Part shown: positions 56,173 through 64,000 of the stretch, piece after piece
Layout: every line of letters starts with the position of its first letter
How positions within the stretch are numbered: position 1 is the first letter of the stretch
DNA from: Vibrio sp. SS-MA-C1-2
Lineage (GTDB): Bacteria; Pseudomonadota; Gammaproteobacteria; Enterobacterales; Vibrionaceae
Assembly: GCF_021513135.1 (NCBI RefSeq)
Contig: NZ_CP090980.1
Span: forward strand, 186,001-250,000
Direction of reading: 5' to 3'
Length of the DNA stretch: 64,000 nt
The notes under the pieces: generated by a model
Database searches by the model: none
Seen by the model: the letters and a program-made list of their open reading frames with translations, nothing else
What the model was told of the DNA's origin: nothing
Position numbers and translations under genes: made by a program

Positions 56173-56973
56173 CTACTTTGCCGAACGTAATTTGCTGGTT
56201 AATAGTAAAAGCAATACAGAAATCACCAGCATAATAACCAAACTCACACCATGTTGCGTCAATAACATGAAGGGATTTTGTTGACTAAATATCGCAGTCG
56301 GTAGTTTAAACCATAACGAAATAAAATAACTGATTCCGTTGCTCGTCCCTAAAATAATCTTAAATAACAGAGAGCTCACCCAATAACCAATAAACAGTGA
56401 AATCAGTGGATGCTTCGTGAGTTGTGAAACCAATAATAGTAGCGATGCTAATGGTAAAAATACCACAGTAAAGCAAACTAAAGTCAGTAAATAATGCAGT
56501 AAATGGATCACTAACGAAGCCAAACTTAAATTAGCACCAACAGGAAACCATTGCCCTAATAACAAAATCAAAAGATCAAAGAACAGTAAAAGTAACAGAG
56601 AGACCAACGGGATCACCACCAAACTCACCAATAATTTAATCCCGATAGCATAATAGTCACTGACTGGCATGCTTCGCCAAAATGAAGCGGTTCCTTCTTG
56701 TCGTTCTTTTAATAGCGTGGAAGCCAAATAACTCAAGGCTAAAAAGAACACCAACATGCCACAACTATAATGTACAAAGCTACCCACAAATCCGGCAAAG
56801 CCATCACTCTGTTGCGCTAACGGTAACATACCACTGTACTCAATGGTCATGTTGTCTGGCATTTGGAATGAGAAAATAACAATAGCGACGACCAATGCAA
56901 CACCCAGCGGTAATCGAGTAATAATAGGGTGTTGAAGCAACTCTTTTTTAATTTCGCTCATTAATCGACTCAT
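56173..56973 (-). CDS. ABC transporter permease, six-helix type
   Basis: 266 residues with about six membrane helices, of the ABC-2-type permease kind paired with a separate ATPase (AIGIKLLVSLVVIPLVSLLL is one helix). A charged segment lies in KERQEGTASFWRSMPVSDYY, common in these permeases. The start overlaps the ATPase stop by 4 bp (ATGA), so the two are translationally coupled; an internal start at 56961 is possible. The substrate is unknown. No GntR-family regulator accompanies the pair, unlike many relatives. Confidence 0.83.
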   Translation of the reverse strand: MSRLMSEIKKELLQHPIITRLPLGVALVVAIVIFSFQMPDNMTIEYSGMLPLAQQSDGFAGFVGSFVHYSCGMLVFFLALSYLASTLLKERQEGTASFWRSMPVSDYYAIGIKLLVSLVVIPLVSLLLLLFFDLLILLLGQWFPVGANLSLASLVIHLLHYLLTLVCFTVVFLPLASLLLLVSQLTKHPLISLFIGYWVSSLLFKIILGTSNGISYFISLWFKLPTAIFSQQNPFMLLTQHGVSLVIMLVISVLLLLLTSKLRSAK

Positions 56974-57941
56974 GATTGAATACCGTTTGTTGCTTGTTGA
57001 TTAGAATTAGCTTGTTGACTAGATTGAGCATTAAAATTTAATGTATTACTTTGCTGTAATGCCACAAACAGTTGCGATAAATTAGGTTCAGCGATATCAC
57101 CAAATTGGAGCAACTCATTCTTATGTAAGTCAGAAAAACGTGAACGAGAAAAGAGATAATGACAACGACTAACACCTTGCTCAAACCAAATCGGCTTTAA
57201 CGTTAATATTTTCTCATGATGCTCCGCTCGACTTTCTAATTCAATATAACGTTGTTTAAATTCATAAACTGAACCCGTCTCAATTAACTTGCCTTGCTTT
57301 AAAATCAACACATCCGTTAATAGTCGTTCAATTTCTGCCACCTCATGACTGGCAATAATAATCGCTCTTGGGGCTTGTTGAAACCATTCGATAACTTGTT
57401 GATAGAAAGTTTGACGATAGATTAAATCTAATCCCAATGTCGGTTCATCTAAAATTAGAATTTTACTTTCTGTTGCCATAATCGTAGAGAGGTGAAGCTG
57501 GACTTTCATCCCTTTGGACAAAGAACCAATCTTACTTTTTAATTGAATATCCGTTTTAGAGATCAACTGTTTGGCTTTTTCAGGATCAAATTTAGGATGA
57601 ACACCGGCAATATAACTAATTAGATCTTTTACTTTCATCCAGTTAGGCAGTGAATTCACATCTGAGATACAAGCCAAATCTAACATGATTTCAGCACGAT
57701 CTTTCACAGGATCGAGGCCAAATATGGTTATCTTATTCTCTTGTTGATTTTGGTTTGAAATAGTTGGAATAAACGAAGTCTGTTCACCCAATAATAGACG
57801 AATTAGCGTTGATTTCCCTGCGCCATTATGTCCAAGCAATCCAACGACTTGTCCCGCATTAATCGAAAAATTGATATTATCTAATGCGATTTGCTTTCCA
57901 TAACTGCGTGTTAAGTGATTAACGCTAATGTAATTACCCAT
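56970..57941 (-). CDS. ABC transporter ATP-binding protein
   Basis: 323 residues. Walker A LLGHNGAGKSTLIR, signature SLSKGMKVQLHLS (SKGMK in place of the common SGGQ) and Walker B ILILDEPTLGLD are present. The switch His is in IIIASHEVAEIERL. The C-terminal ~100 residues are an accessory domain ending in a Gln/Ser-rich tail. It drives the membrane permease encoded next, with which it overlaps. Resembles YtrB-like transporters, which are often stress-related; this is inference. Confidence 0.88.
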   Translation of the reverse strand: MGNYISVNHLTRSYGKQIALDNINFSINAGQVVGLLGHNGAGKSTLIRLLLGEQTSFIPTISNQNQQENKITIFGLDPVKDRAEIMLDLACISDVNSLPNWMKVKDLISYIAGVHPKFDPEKAKQLISKTDIQLKSKIGSLSKGMKVQLHLSTIMATESKILILDEPTLGLDLIYRQTFYQQVIEWFQQAPRAIIIASHEVAEIERLLTDVLILKQGKLIETGSVYEFKQRYIELESRAEHHEKILTLKPIWFEQGVSRCHYLFSRSRFSDLHKNELLQFGDIAEPNLSQLFVALQQSNTLNFNAQSSQQANSNQQATNGIQS

Positions 57942-57966
57942 AAAAATTCCTAATTGATGCTTCTCT

Positions 57967-58410
57967 TTAATATTTAGCTAATAAACGATCGAGTTGATTG
58001 GCAAAGGCTTGACGGTCACTTTGACTAAATGCAGAGGGGCCACCTGTTTCGACACCAGAAGAGCGTAAAGTTTCCATAAAATCTCGCATATTTAAACGCG
58101 CTTTAATATTGTGCTCAGTATACAGTTCACCACGGGGGTTTATCGCAACACAACCTTGTTCAATGACTTCTGCCGCTAAGGGAATATCGGCAGTAATCAC
58201 TAAATCCCCTTTTTCACTCCGTTGGACAATCTCATTATCTGCAACATCAAAGCCTGAACTAACGTGAATAAAATGAATTACTTTTGAAGGTGGGATACGC
58301 ATAAAATGATTGGCCACCAGCGTTGTTTCAATCTGCTTGCGTTCTGCAGCTTTAAATAAAATCTCTTTAATCACCACAGGACAAGCATCCGCATCAACCC
58401 AAATTTTCAT
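57967..58410 (-). CDS. UPF0178/YaiI family protein
   Basis: 147 residues. [20 protein letters not shown] has the conserved [25 protein letters not shown] and [17 protein letters not shown] complete the family pattern. The fold is NYN/PIN-like and suggests nuclease activity, which is not demonstrated. GAGAAAG lies before ATG 58410; a start 12 bases earlier is less likely. It sits 25 bp upstream of the ABC ATPase gene on the same strand. Confidence 0.88.
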   Translation of the reverse strand: MKIWVDADACPVVIKEILFKAAERKQIETTLVANHFMRIPPSKVIHFIHVSSGFDVADNEIVQRSEKGDLVITADIPLAAEVIEQGCVAINPRGELYTEHNIKARLNMRDFMETLRSSGVETGGPSAFSQSDRQAFANQLDRLLAKY

Positions 58411-58464
58411 TATCTTTCTCACTCTATTAGAAAGCGATGAGTTTACCTGTTTTCTTCTGCTGTA

Positions 58465-58596
58465 TATACCTAAAATAATTGGAGTTGCTAGTAGATGACA
58501 TGTAAATAAGCCCCATAAGTTTATGGTGTATGTACTTATATGATTGGAGGAAAAAACGCAGTGAACAACCTAACAGCTTTAAGTATGAGGGGGATA
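58465..58596 (+). repeat. ERIC-like repeat, diverged
   Basis: 132 bp from TATACCTAAAATAATTGGAG to AAGTATGAGGGGGATA. Confidence 0.8.
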
Positions 58597-58744
58597 AAGG
58601 TATATAGCAAAACTGTATCAAGCAAGTTAGTGTGGAGATAGTTTAACTTAGCTTTAAATATCAAGATTAAGTAGAAACATTAACCTAGACATAAAGTATT
58701 AATCAAAGAGAGGCTTTTCAAATAAGTTCTATCGCTAGAAATGC

Positions 58745-58772
58745 AAAAAGCCAATCCGAAGATTGGCTTTTC
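58745..58772 (-). terminator. Terminator of the tRNA-Asn unit
   Basis: On the minus strand AAAGCCAATC, the tetraloop TTCG and GATTGGCTTT, then more T, form a stable hairpin right after the tRNA. Confidence 0.93.
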
Positions 58773-58778
58773 TAAAAG

Positions 58779-58854
58779 TGGCTCCCCTTGCTGGACTTGA
58801 ACCAGCGACATACGGATTAACAGTCCGCCGTTCTACCAACTGAACTAAAGGGGA
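58779..58854 (-). tRNA. tRNA-Asn (GTT)
   Basis: 76-nt cloverleaf ending in encoded CCA. The acceptor TCCCCTT pairs with AAGGGGA, the anticodon loop CTGTTAA carries GTT (Asn), and the T loop GTTCAAGTC is standard. It is a single-tRNA unit with its own promoter and terminator. No integrase or duplicated attachment site was seen beside it. Confidence 0.97.
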
Positions 58855-58907
58855 ACAATGTTTCAAGCGTCTAAGGGTTTAAATACCTTGGCTTGACAAC
58901 GGAGAGA

Positions 58908-58936
58908 ATAATAAACGGAACTAATTTTAAAATCAA
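58908..58936 (-). promoter_or_regulatory. Promoter of the tRNA-Asn gene
   Basis: On the minus strand TTGATT, a 17-base spacer, then TATTAT: a near-consensus sigma-70 promoter about 54 bases before the mature tRNA 5' end. Confidence 0.75.
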
Positions 58937-59030
58937 GTCTGTTTTTATAAATTACTCTCAATTTTTTCTTGTTGGTTATTAATTAGTTAACTTGAATAAA
59001 AAACAGTCAAAAATTAAAACTCAATAAGCC

Positions 59031-59159
59031 CTATACCTAAAATAATTGACGTTGCTAGTAGGCGGCAAGTGGCTGAGACCCCATGAATGTAGATGTATTA
59101 CATGATTGGGGAGAACAAGTGCAGCCAACAACCTACCGAGTTAAGGAATAGAGGAGATA
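59031..59159 (+). repeat. ERIC-like repeat
   Basis: 129 bp from TATACCTAAAATAATTGACG to about GAGGAGATAA, 7 bp beyond the pstB stop. Confidence 0.82.
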
Positions 59160-59165
59160 AATATT

Positions 59166-60095
59166 TTAACTAAACTCACCCGCAATATATTCTTTGGTTA
59201 ATTGTTGTTGAGGGTTATCAAAAATCTGCTGACTATTCCCCATCTCAACAAGGTGCCCTGTATGATTTTTTCCTGTTAAATCGACAGAGAAAAAAGCGGT
59301 ATTGTCTGCAACACGTTTTGCTTGCTGCATATTATGGGTCACAATGACAATGCTAAACCGTTTTTTCAATTCTAACATTAACTCTTCAATTTTACGTGTC
59401 GCAATCGGATCTAACGCTGAACACGGTTCATCCATTAACAGAACTGACGGCTCTGTTGCGATCGAACGAGCAATACAAAGACGTTGTTGTTGCCCCCCAG
59501 ATAGCGACATTCCTGATTTATTCAGTTTATCTTTAACACTGTCCCATAATGCTGATCGACGAAGTGCCTTTTCGACTTTTTCATCTAAATCTGTTTTGTC
59601 ACCTTTAAACTTATTCAGTTTTAAACCAAAAGCAACATTGTCATAAATACTCATAGCAAATGGATTTGGCTGCTGAAATACCATTCCGATATAACGACGA
59701 ACAACCACTGGATCAATATTTTTATTATAAAGATCAAGCCCCATAAAATCGATCTTTCCTGAGAAGCGGAAGGAATCAATCATATCGTTCATTCGGTTTA
59801 AGCTTCTTAATACCGTACTTTTACCACAACCTGAAGGACCGATAAAACCAGTAATCTTGCTTTTTTCAATTGGAATTTCTGAATCTCGAACGGCAAGGAA
59901 ATCACCGTAATGGATAGAATCTATATGACAGTTCATCGCTAATTCAGTTTGAGGCTTAAATTTCATGGCTTGTTCTTCATTTAATTGTCGATTTTCATTG
60001 TTTGCAATTGACTGACCTTGAAGGTTGAAACCAGAATCAATGACTCGTTGTGTTGGTGTCGCAATATTTAGATTTAATTTAGAGATAGTCGACAT
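59166..60095 (-). CDS. pstB: Phosphate ABC transporter ATPase PstB
   Basis: 309 residues, longer than usual (about 260) by an N-terminal extension of roughly 45. Walker [18 protein letters not shown], signature [16 protein letters not shown] and Walker [14 protein letters not shown] are present. It hydrolyses ATP to import phosphate through PstCA. GGAG before ATG 60095 decides the start over an upstream in-frame ATG that runs into pstA. It is last in the pstSCAB unit. No phoU gene follows; an ERIC-like repeat and a tRNA gene are next. Confidence 0.95.
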   Translation of the reverse strand: MSTISKLNLNIATPTQRVIDSGFNLQGQSIANNENRQLNEEQAMKFKPQTELAMNCHIDSIHYGDFLAVRDSEIPIEKSKITGFIGPSGCGKSTVLRSLNRMNDMIDSFRFSGKIDFMGLDLYNKNIDPVVVRRYIGMVFQQPNPFAMSIYDNVAFGLKLNKFKGDKTDLDEKVEKALRRSALWDSVKDKLNKSGMSLSGGQQQRLCIARSIATEPSVLLMDEPCSALDPIATRKIEELMLELKKRFSIVIVTHNMQQAKRVADNTAFFSVDLTGKNHTGHLVEMGNSQQIFDNPQQQLTKEYIAGEFS

Positions 60096-60108
60096 CAGTG
60101 TCACTCCA

Positions 60109-60978
60109 TTACAGTTTACGTCGACCAACAAGTCGAGCAACAAGGTTAAAGAATAAAATAATTAAAACCAAAACCAGAGAAGCAGCCCATGCTAATTCAA
60201 TCTGATTAGGAAAAGGCAGACCTGAGAAGTTATAGATAAGAATCGATAACGATGCCACAGGTTCATGTAAGTCCGACAGATAATAGTTACTAAACAGTGC
60301 AGTAAAGAGCAGCGGTGCAGACTCACCAGCTGCACCCGCAACGGCCAATAACACACCTGTAATAATACTTGGAAATGCAGTCGGTAATGTCACTTTCCAG
60401 ATCACTTGACTCTGTGTACAGCCCATACCATAAGCCGCGTGCTTTATTTTTTCTGGGACACTTTTTAACGCTTCAATGGTGGTTAAAATAACCGTAGGCA
60501 ACATCAATACCATTAATGCTAAACCACCTGCAATTGCTGAATAGTAGCCTAACACCACCACCACAGCGATGTAAGCAAATACACCAGCGAGAATAGAAGG
60601 AAGCCCAGTTAATACTTGGGCTAAGAATTTTCCGGTCTTTGCAAACCACGAGTTTGGTGCGATTTCGCTAATATAGACCGCAGCAAAAACCCCCACTGGA
60701 ATACTAATAACCGAGGCGATACCAACCATCGTTAATGTACCGATAATCGCATTACCGATCCCTCCCCCCATCTCAAAACCAGCAGGAGGGAGTGAAGTTA
60801 ATGTTTCAAAGCTTAAACGATTTCCGCCCTCTTTTATCAACATAAAAAGAATTGAAAAAAGAGGAATACAGGCAATAACAGTTAACCCAATAATAAACAG
60901 AGTAAAAAGTTTATCGCTCAACCCACGTCCGTTACGGCTATTCTTAATTAAGTCGTGTTTTAATACGTTAGTTTTCAT
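60109..60978 (-). CDS. pstA: Phosphate ABC transporter permease PstA
   Basis: 289 residues with about six membrane helices. The permease EAA-like loop is in [20 protein letters not shown], followed by [19 protein letters not shown]. It forms the channel with PstC. The start overlaps the pstC stop by 1 bp and pstB follows after 13 bp, so the operon is tight. Confidence 0.95.
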   Translation of the reverse strand: MKTNVLKHDLIKNSRNGRGLSDKLFTLFIIGLTVIACIPLFSILFMLIKEGGNRLSFETLTSLPPAGFEMGGGIGNAIIGTLTMVGIASVISIPVGVFAAVYISEIAPNSWFAKTGKFLAQVLTGLPSILAGVFAYIAVVVVLGYYSAIAGGLALMVLMLPTVILTTIEALKSVPEKIKHAAYGMGCTQSQVIWKVTLPTAFPSIITGVLLAVAGAAGESAPLLFTALFSNYYLSDLHEPVASLSILIYNFSGLPFPNQIELAWAASLVLVLIILFFNLVARLVGRRKL

Positions 60979-61952
60979 TATTTACCCTCAAACTTACGCT
61001 TGGTTAGTAATTGAACCCACATGCCGAGTATATTGACAACAAAAGTAATCACTAGCAGTACGATGCCCGCATACATTAAAGATTGAATCTCTAACTCATT
61101 CGCTTCAGGAAAATTCGATGCCATTAACGATGCTAAGGTATTTGCCGGAGCGAAAAGTGATAGGCTGATTTGATTTGAACTACCCATCAACATCGCCAAT
61201 GCCATCGTTTCACCTAATGCGCGGCCAAAACCTAAAATTAATGCCGCTAAAATGCCAGAAGAGGCTGTCGGTAACATCACTTTACGAATCACTTCATAAC
61301 GCGTCGCACCTAAACCATAAGCGGCTTCTGCGGTACGATGAGGAATACGTCTTAATGCATCAATAGAGATAGTGGCAACCGTCGGCAAAATCATAATCGA
61401 TAACACTAAAACAGCAGGCGCTAAGCTTGGACCATGAAATTCAGTGCTAAACATTGGTATCCAGCTAAAGTATTGATGTAGCCATTCAGATACTGGACGA
61501 ATAGCAGGAACCAATACATAGATCCCCCACAGACCATAAACAACACTTGGAATTGCCGCTAAGATTTCAATCAAATTTCTAAGATAGGTTCCAATCACTG
61601 GCTTCAAAAAATTTTGAGTCAACAGAATTGCCACCGCAACACCTAACCCACCGCCAATTAACAGCGCTAATAAGGAACTATATAAGGTTCCCCATATTTC
61701 AGGCAGAATACCAAACGTTTCATGAGCCCCACTCCACTCAGTGCCTGTAATAAATGAGAAACCAAAGCGTTCAATGGCAGGCCACGCTTCTTGTCCAATC
61801 GACCAGAATAGGTAGCTAATTAAAACAAATATAAAAAATACCATCGCAAATGCACAGCGACGGAAAAGTGTATTCATTAATGAATCAAAAGAAGAAGGCG
61901 CACTTGCCAGTCCTTGATTACCCATTAATTGTTGCAACTGTTTTGTGCTCAT
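60978..61952 (-). CDS. pstC: Phosphate ABC transporter permease PstC
   Basis: 324 residues with about six membrane helices. DALRRIPHRTAEAAYGLGAT and RYEVIRKVMLPTASSGILAA form the permease loop, and GFGRALGETMALAML is a PstC hallmark. It pairs with PstA. The gap to pstS is long (about 220 bp) and contains a short-form ERIC-like repeat, which may make pstS mRNA more abundant than that of the permeases. Confidence 0.95.
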   Translation of the reverse strand: MSTKQLQQLMGNQGLASAPSSFDSLMNTLFRRCAFAMVFFIFVLISYLFWSIGQEAWPAIERFGFSFITGTEWSGAHETFGILPEIWGTLYSSLLALLIGGGLGVAVAILLTQNFLKPVIGTYLRNLIEILAAIPSVVYGLWGIYVLVPAIRPVSEWLHQYFSWIPMFSTEFHGPSLAPAVLVLSIMILPTVATISIDALRRIPHRTAEAAYGLGATRYEVIRKVMLPTASSGILAALILGFGRALGETMALAMLMGSSNQISLSLFAPANTLASLMASNFPEANELEIQSLMYAGIVLLVITFVVNILGMWVQLLTKRKFEGK

Positions 61953-62027
61953 TATGATTCCATCATTTTCTGAAACAAAGCAAAGCTAATTAGACACTAA
62001 TGTAAAATAACTCATTAAAAAGTGAGT

Positions 62028-62113
62028 TATACCTAAAGTAATTGGAGTTGCTAGTAGGCGGCAAGTGAATGAGCACAGCCAACAACCTAGCAACTTCAAG
62101 TAAGACGGGTATA
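62028..62113 (+). repeat. Short-form ERIC-like repeat in the pstS-pstC gap
   Basis: 86 bp with both terminal repeats intact (TATACCTAAAGTAATTGGAG ... AAGTAAGACGGGTATA) but about 42 bp missing in the middle, at GTGAATGAG joined to CACAGCCAAC. A transcript can fold into a long hairpin. Confidence 0.88.
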
Positions 62114-62176
62114 ATCACTTTAATATTAAAAACAGATATTAATTAAAGGGTTAAGTAGATTAGCCCATCTACTTGA

Positions 62177-63220
62177 TTATTTAGCTAATGCTATTGCATC
62201 TGTCATCTTCTGCTTTAGGTTTTGAGGAACGGGGATATAACCCATTTTCTCAGCAGACGCTTGGCCTTCATTCAAAATATAGTTAACAAATTTTTGTAAC
62301 TCAGCAGAAGATCCTTCTTTCAATGCTTCTTTACGTATCATCATCCAAGTAAATGTTGTGATTGGGTAAGCGTCTGCACCTTTAGGATCGGCAGCAAAAG
62401 CGACTAGGTTTTCAGGCCAATTCACATTTGCCAAGGCAGCGGCTCCTGTTTTCGCATTAGGTGCAACAAAGTTTCCATCGACATTTTCTAACTGCGCCAT
62501 TGGTTGGCGTGTAATCTGAGCATAACCATATTCGATATAGCCAATTGCGCCAAGTGTTTGCATAACGGTAGCTGCCACACCATCATTTCGTGGTGCACCT
62601 ACAAAGTTAGATTGCTGTGGCCACTGCACTTTTTTACCGGTGCCAATCGTCTCTTTCCACTCCGGACTAACTGCGCTGAAGTGGTTAGTTAATGCAAACG
62701 TAGAGCCTGAACCGTCGGAACGCGTGACCACTGTAATTGAGCGGTCTGGCAACTTCACATCAGGGTTTGATTTAGCGATAACAGGGTCATTCCATTTTGT
62801 CACTTTGCCAGAGAAAATTTCGGTATAAGCATCACGGCTTAACTTTAAGTTTTGGACACCTTTTAAGTTATAAGAGAGAACAATCTCGCCTGCAGTAACG
62901 GGAAGAAAAATCACACCACCCGGTACTTTCTGTTGCTCTTTTGTATTCATTGCTGCATCTGACACAGCAAAATCAACCACACCTGAAATCAAGTCACGTA
63001 CACCGGCACTTGAACCTTTAGATTGATAATCAATCTGAACATTATCTGTCTGCTGGCTATATCCTTTTGCCCATACCGACATAATTGGATAAATAAACGA
63101 AGAGCCTGAACCAACATATTTATTCGTATCAGCTATCGCCGATGATGTCATTAATGTGATTGATAAAACGGATGCCGTTACTGCAGTCTTAGTTATAGCT
63201 TTAGTTACACGAATGTTCAT
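62177..63220 (-). CDS. pstS: Phosphate-binding periplasmic protein PstS
   Basis: 347 residues. The signal peptide ends at about TLMTSSAIA. Phosphate-binding motifs YVGSGSSFIYPI, SSAGVRDLISG and TRSDGSGSTFALTNHF are present. It captures phosphate for the PstCAB transporter. ATG 63220 is preferred over 63250 because AAGGA lies 9 bases upstream and the signal peptide then starts correctly. A Pho-box array lies 170-240 bp upstream, so PhoB control under phosphate starvation is likely. Confidence 0.94.
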   Translation of the reverse strand: MNIRVTKAITKTAVTASVLSITLMTSSAIADTNKYVGSGSSFIYPIMSVWAKGYSQQTDNVQIDYQSKGSSAGVRDLISGVVDFAVSDAAMNTKEQQKVPGGVIFLPVTAGEIVLSYNLKGVQNLKLSRDAYTEIFSGKVTKWNDPVIAKSNPDVKLPDRSITVVTRSDGSGSTFALTNHFSAVSPEWKETIGTGKKVQWPQQSNFVGAPRNDGVAATVMQTLGAIGYIEYGYAQITRQPMAQLENVDGNFVAPNAKTGAAALANVNWPENLVAFAADPKGADAYPITTFTWMMIRKEALKEGSSAELQKFVNYILNEGQASAEKMGYIPVPQNLKQKMTDAIALAK

Positions 63221-63387
63221 CTGAAATATTCCTTGTTCGCATTTTTTCAAATACTTACACTATTTTTAATATGAAATTTTAATTATCGATAGCTTAAAAT
63301 GTGACAGTTAAATATATATAAGATAACGAATTAATTTTATCAGTTAAGGACTCCCCTCAATTGATGAAGCCAGTTTAACGACACTAT

Positions 63388-63460
63388 ATGACAGTTATAT
63401 TTCGTGAATATGAAAGTTACATTTCATTAATGTGAATAAAATATGACGAATAAATGACAA
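63388..63460 (-). promoter_or_regulatory. Pho-box array upstream of pstS
   Basis: On the minus strand TTGTCATTTATTCGTCAT (63460-63443) is a 7-4-7 PhoB box. Further half-site-like sequences occur at 11-bp steps: CTTTCAT at +44 and CTGTCAT at +66 from the first. The 11-bp period puts all sites on one DNA face. Binding by PhoB is inferred from the consensus. Confidence 0.75.
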
Positions 63461-63499
63461 TAAAAGTGGAAAAGATAAAAGATAAAGGAAACAAATATA

Positions 63500-63627
63500 T
63501 CGAGTATATTTGGCATTGTTAGTAGCCGAAAGCGAGTGAGCTCGCCTTTTGAAAAGGTGTTCTAGATGATTAGATAGAACGAACGACGCCAACAACCTAG
63601 CAGCTCAAGTATGAAGGAGGGATATAA
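63500..63627 (+). repeat. ERIC-like repeat, decayed
   Basis: About 128 bp. The right half (GCCAACAACCTAGCAGCTCA and GTATGAAGGAGGGATATA) is clear; the left half is degraded. Confidence 0.65.
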
Positions 63628-63640
63628 CAAAATGGTAGGC

Positions 63641-63690
63641 AAAAAAAACCAGTTTAATTTAACGAATTACCGTTAAAAATAAACTGGTTA
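63641..63690 (-). terminator. Terminator of ndh
   Basis: AACCAGTTTA and TAAACTGGTT form the outer stem of a hairpin with an internal TTAACG/CGTTAA stem. The minus strand ends in eight T. Confidence 0.9.
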
Positions 63691-63752
63691 ATCAATTCAC
63701 ATCTCAGAAAATTGGCCTGAGATATCAATATTTAGATTCAAATTATGACAAA

Positions 63753-64000
63753 TTAGTGAAGCTTCAAAGACGGACGCAACATACGGTTAATTCGTCCAAC
63801 TAACATAATTAATCCGGTTTTCACCACACCATGCAAAGCAATTTGATGCATGCGATAGAGTGAAATATAGACCAATCGAGCAATTTTGCCTTCAACAAGC
63901 ATTGAACCTTTCGTTAAGTTGCCCATTAAGCTTCCCACCGTAGAGAACTGACTTAATGAAACTAAAGAACCATGGTCACTATAAATATACGGCTTCATTT
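63753..64000 (-). CDS. ndh: NADH dehydrogenase, type II (Ndh), C-terminal end
   Basis: Membrane-associated flavoenzyme that passes electrons from NADH to quinone without pumping protons. Only the last ~82 residues are in the window: [36 protein letters not shown] and [18 protein letters not shown] match the Ndh C-terminal region, including the amphipathic membrane-binding helix. The stop is followed by a strong terminator. The N-terminal nucleotide-binding part lies beyond the window edge. Confidence 0.93.
   Translation of the reverse strand, partial: MKPYIYSDHGSLVSLSQFSTVGSLMGNLTKGSMLVEGKIARLVYISLYRMHQIALHGVVKTGLIMLVGRINRMLRPSLKLH

Noticed and set aside
58779-58854. tRNA-Asn as an integration site for a genomic island
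   Set aside because: No integrase, no direct repeat of the tRNA end and normal core genes on both sides.
1-64000. CRISPR array or insertion sequence
   Set aside because: The repeats are scattered and variable in spacing, with no spacer structure, cas gene or transposase.

Overview
The window looks like part of a marine Vibrionaceae chromosome, most like Photobacterium or Aliivibrio. It is AT-rich. Gene content and order are typical gammaproteobacterial: msbA-lpxK-ycaR-kdsB, comEC, pstSCAB, ndh, msrPQ, cbpA and ftnA. About 25 copies of a ~127-bp ERIC-like palindromic repeat fill the intergenic spaces, roughly one per 2.5 kb. I see no prophage, transposase, integrase, CRISPR array, rRNA or plasmid gene; this is mainly core chromosome.

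Layout. 1-4.7 kb: fructose-type PTS proteins (an EIIA-EIIB protein cut by the window edge, a stand-alone EIIB and an HPr-like/EIIA protein), a frameshifted AraC regulator and a LysR regulator. 4.8-9.2 kb: chromate transporter ChrA, small proteins, a GNAT acetyltransferase and an ACC-deaminase-like PLP enzyme. 9.4-12.5 kb: CbpA co-chaperone, ferritin and a frameshifted ThrE exporter. 13.4-16.5 kb: an operon of GT2 glycosyltransferase, TVP38 membrane protein and ArnT-like transferase. 17-27 kb: tyrosine aminotransferase, GIY-YIG protein, YceH, a response-regulator diguanylate cyclase, two peptidoglycan enzymes, a hydroxyacid dehydrogenase and DUF2797. 27-35 kb: an RpoS-family sigma factor, then the lipid A/Kdo block and comEC. 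35-43 kb: NorR, a YgjP-like metalloprotein, an S4 RNA-binding protein and a 1398-residue formate dehydrogenase-type molybdoenzyme. 43.7-50.4 kb: DUF368 transporter, Lpp with its likely L,D-transpeptidase, MsrPQ and MATE. 50.5-58.4 kb: SorC regulator, transaldolase, M14 carboxypeptidase, porin, ABC transporter and UPF0178. 58.7-64 kb: tRNA-Asn, pstSCAB with a Pho-box array, and the end of ndh.

Functional themes. The envelope dominates: lipid A export and Kdo activation, Lpp and its anchoring enzyme, two more murein enzymes, a porin, and two membrane families (TVP38/DedA and DUF368) related to undecaprenyl-phosphate recycling. Stress and anaerobic functions include MsrPQ, ferritin, NorR, an RpoS-like sigma with a perfect FNR-type palindrome upstream, and the formate dehydrogenase.

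The least ordinary observations are: two genes broken by what looks like loss of one C in a poly-C run (an AraC regulator and ThrE); internally deleted short forms of the ERIC-like repeat, two of them inside operons; an 11-bp phased array of PhoB half-sites before pstS; a hairpin leader in front of the molybdoenzyme; and an HPr-like domain without its phosphohistidine. I did not find a convincing wholly new multi-gene system.
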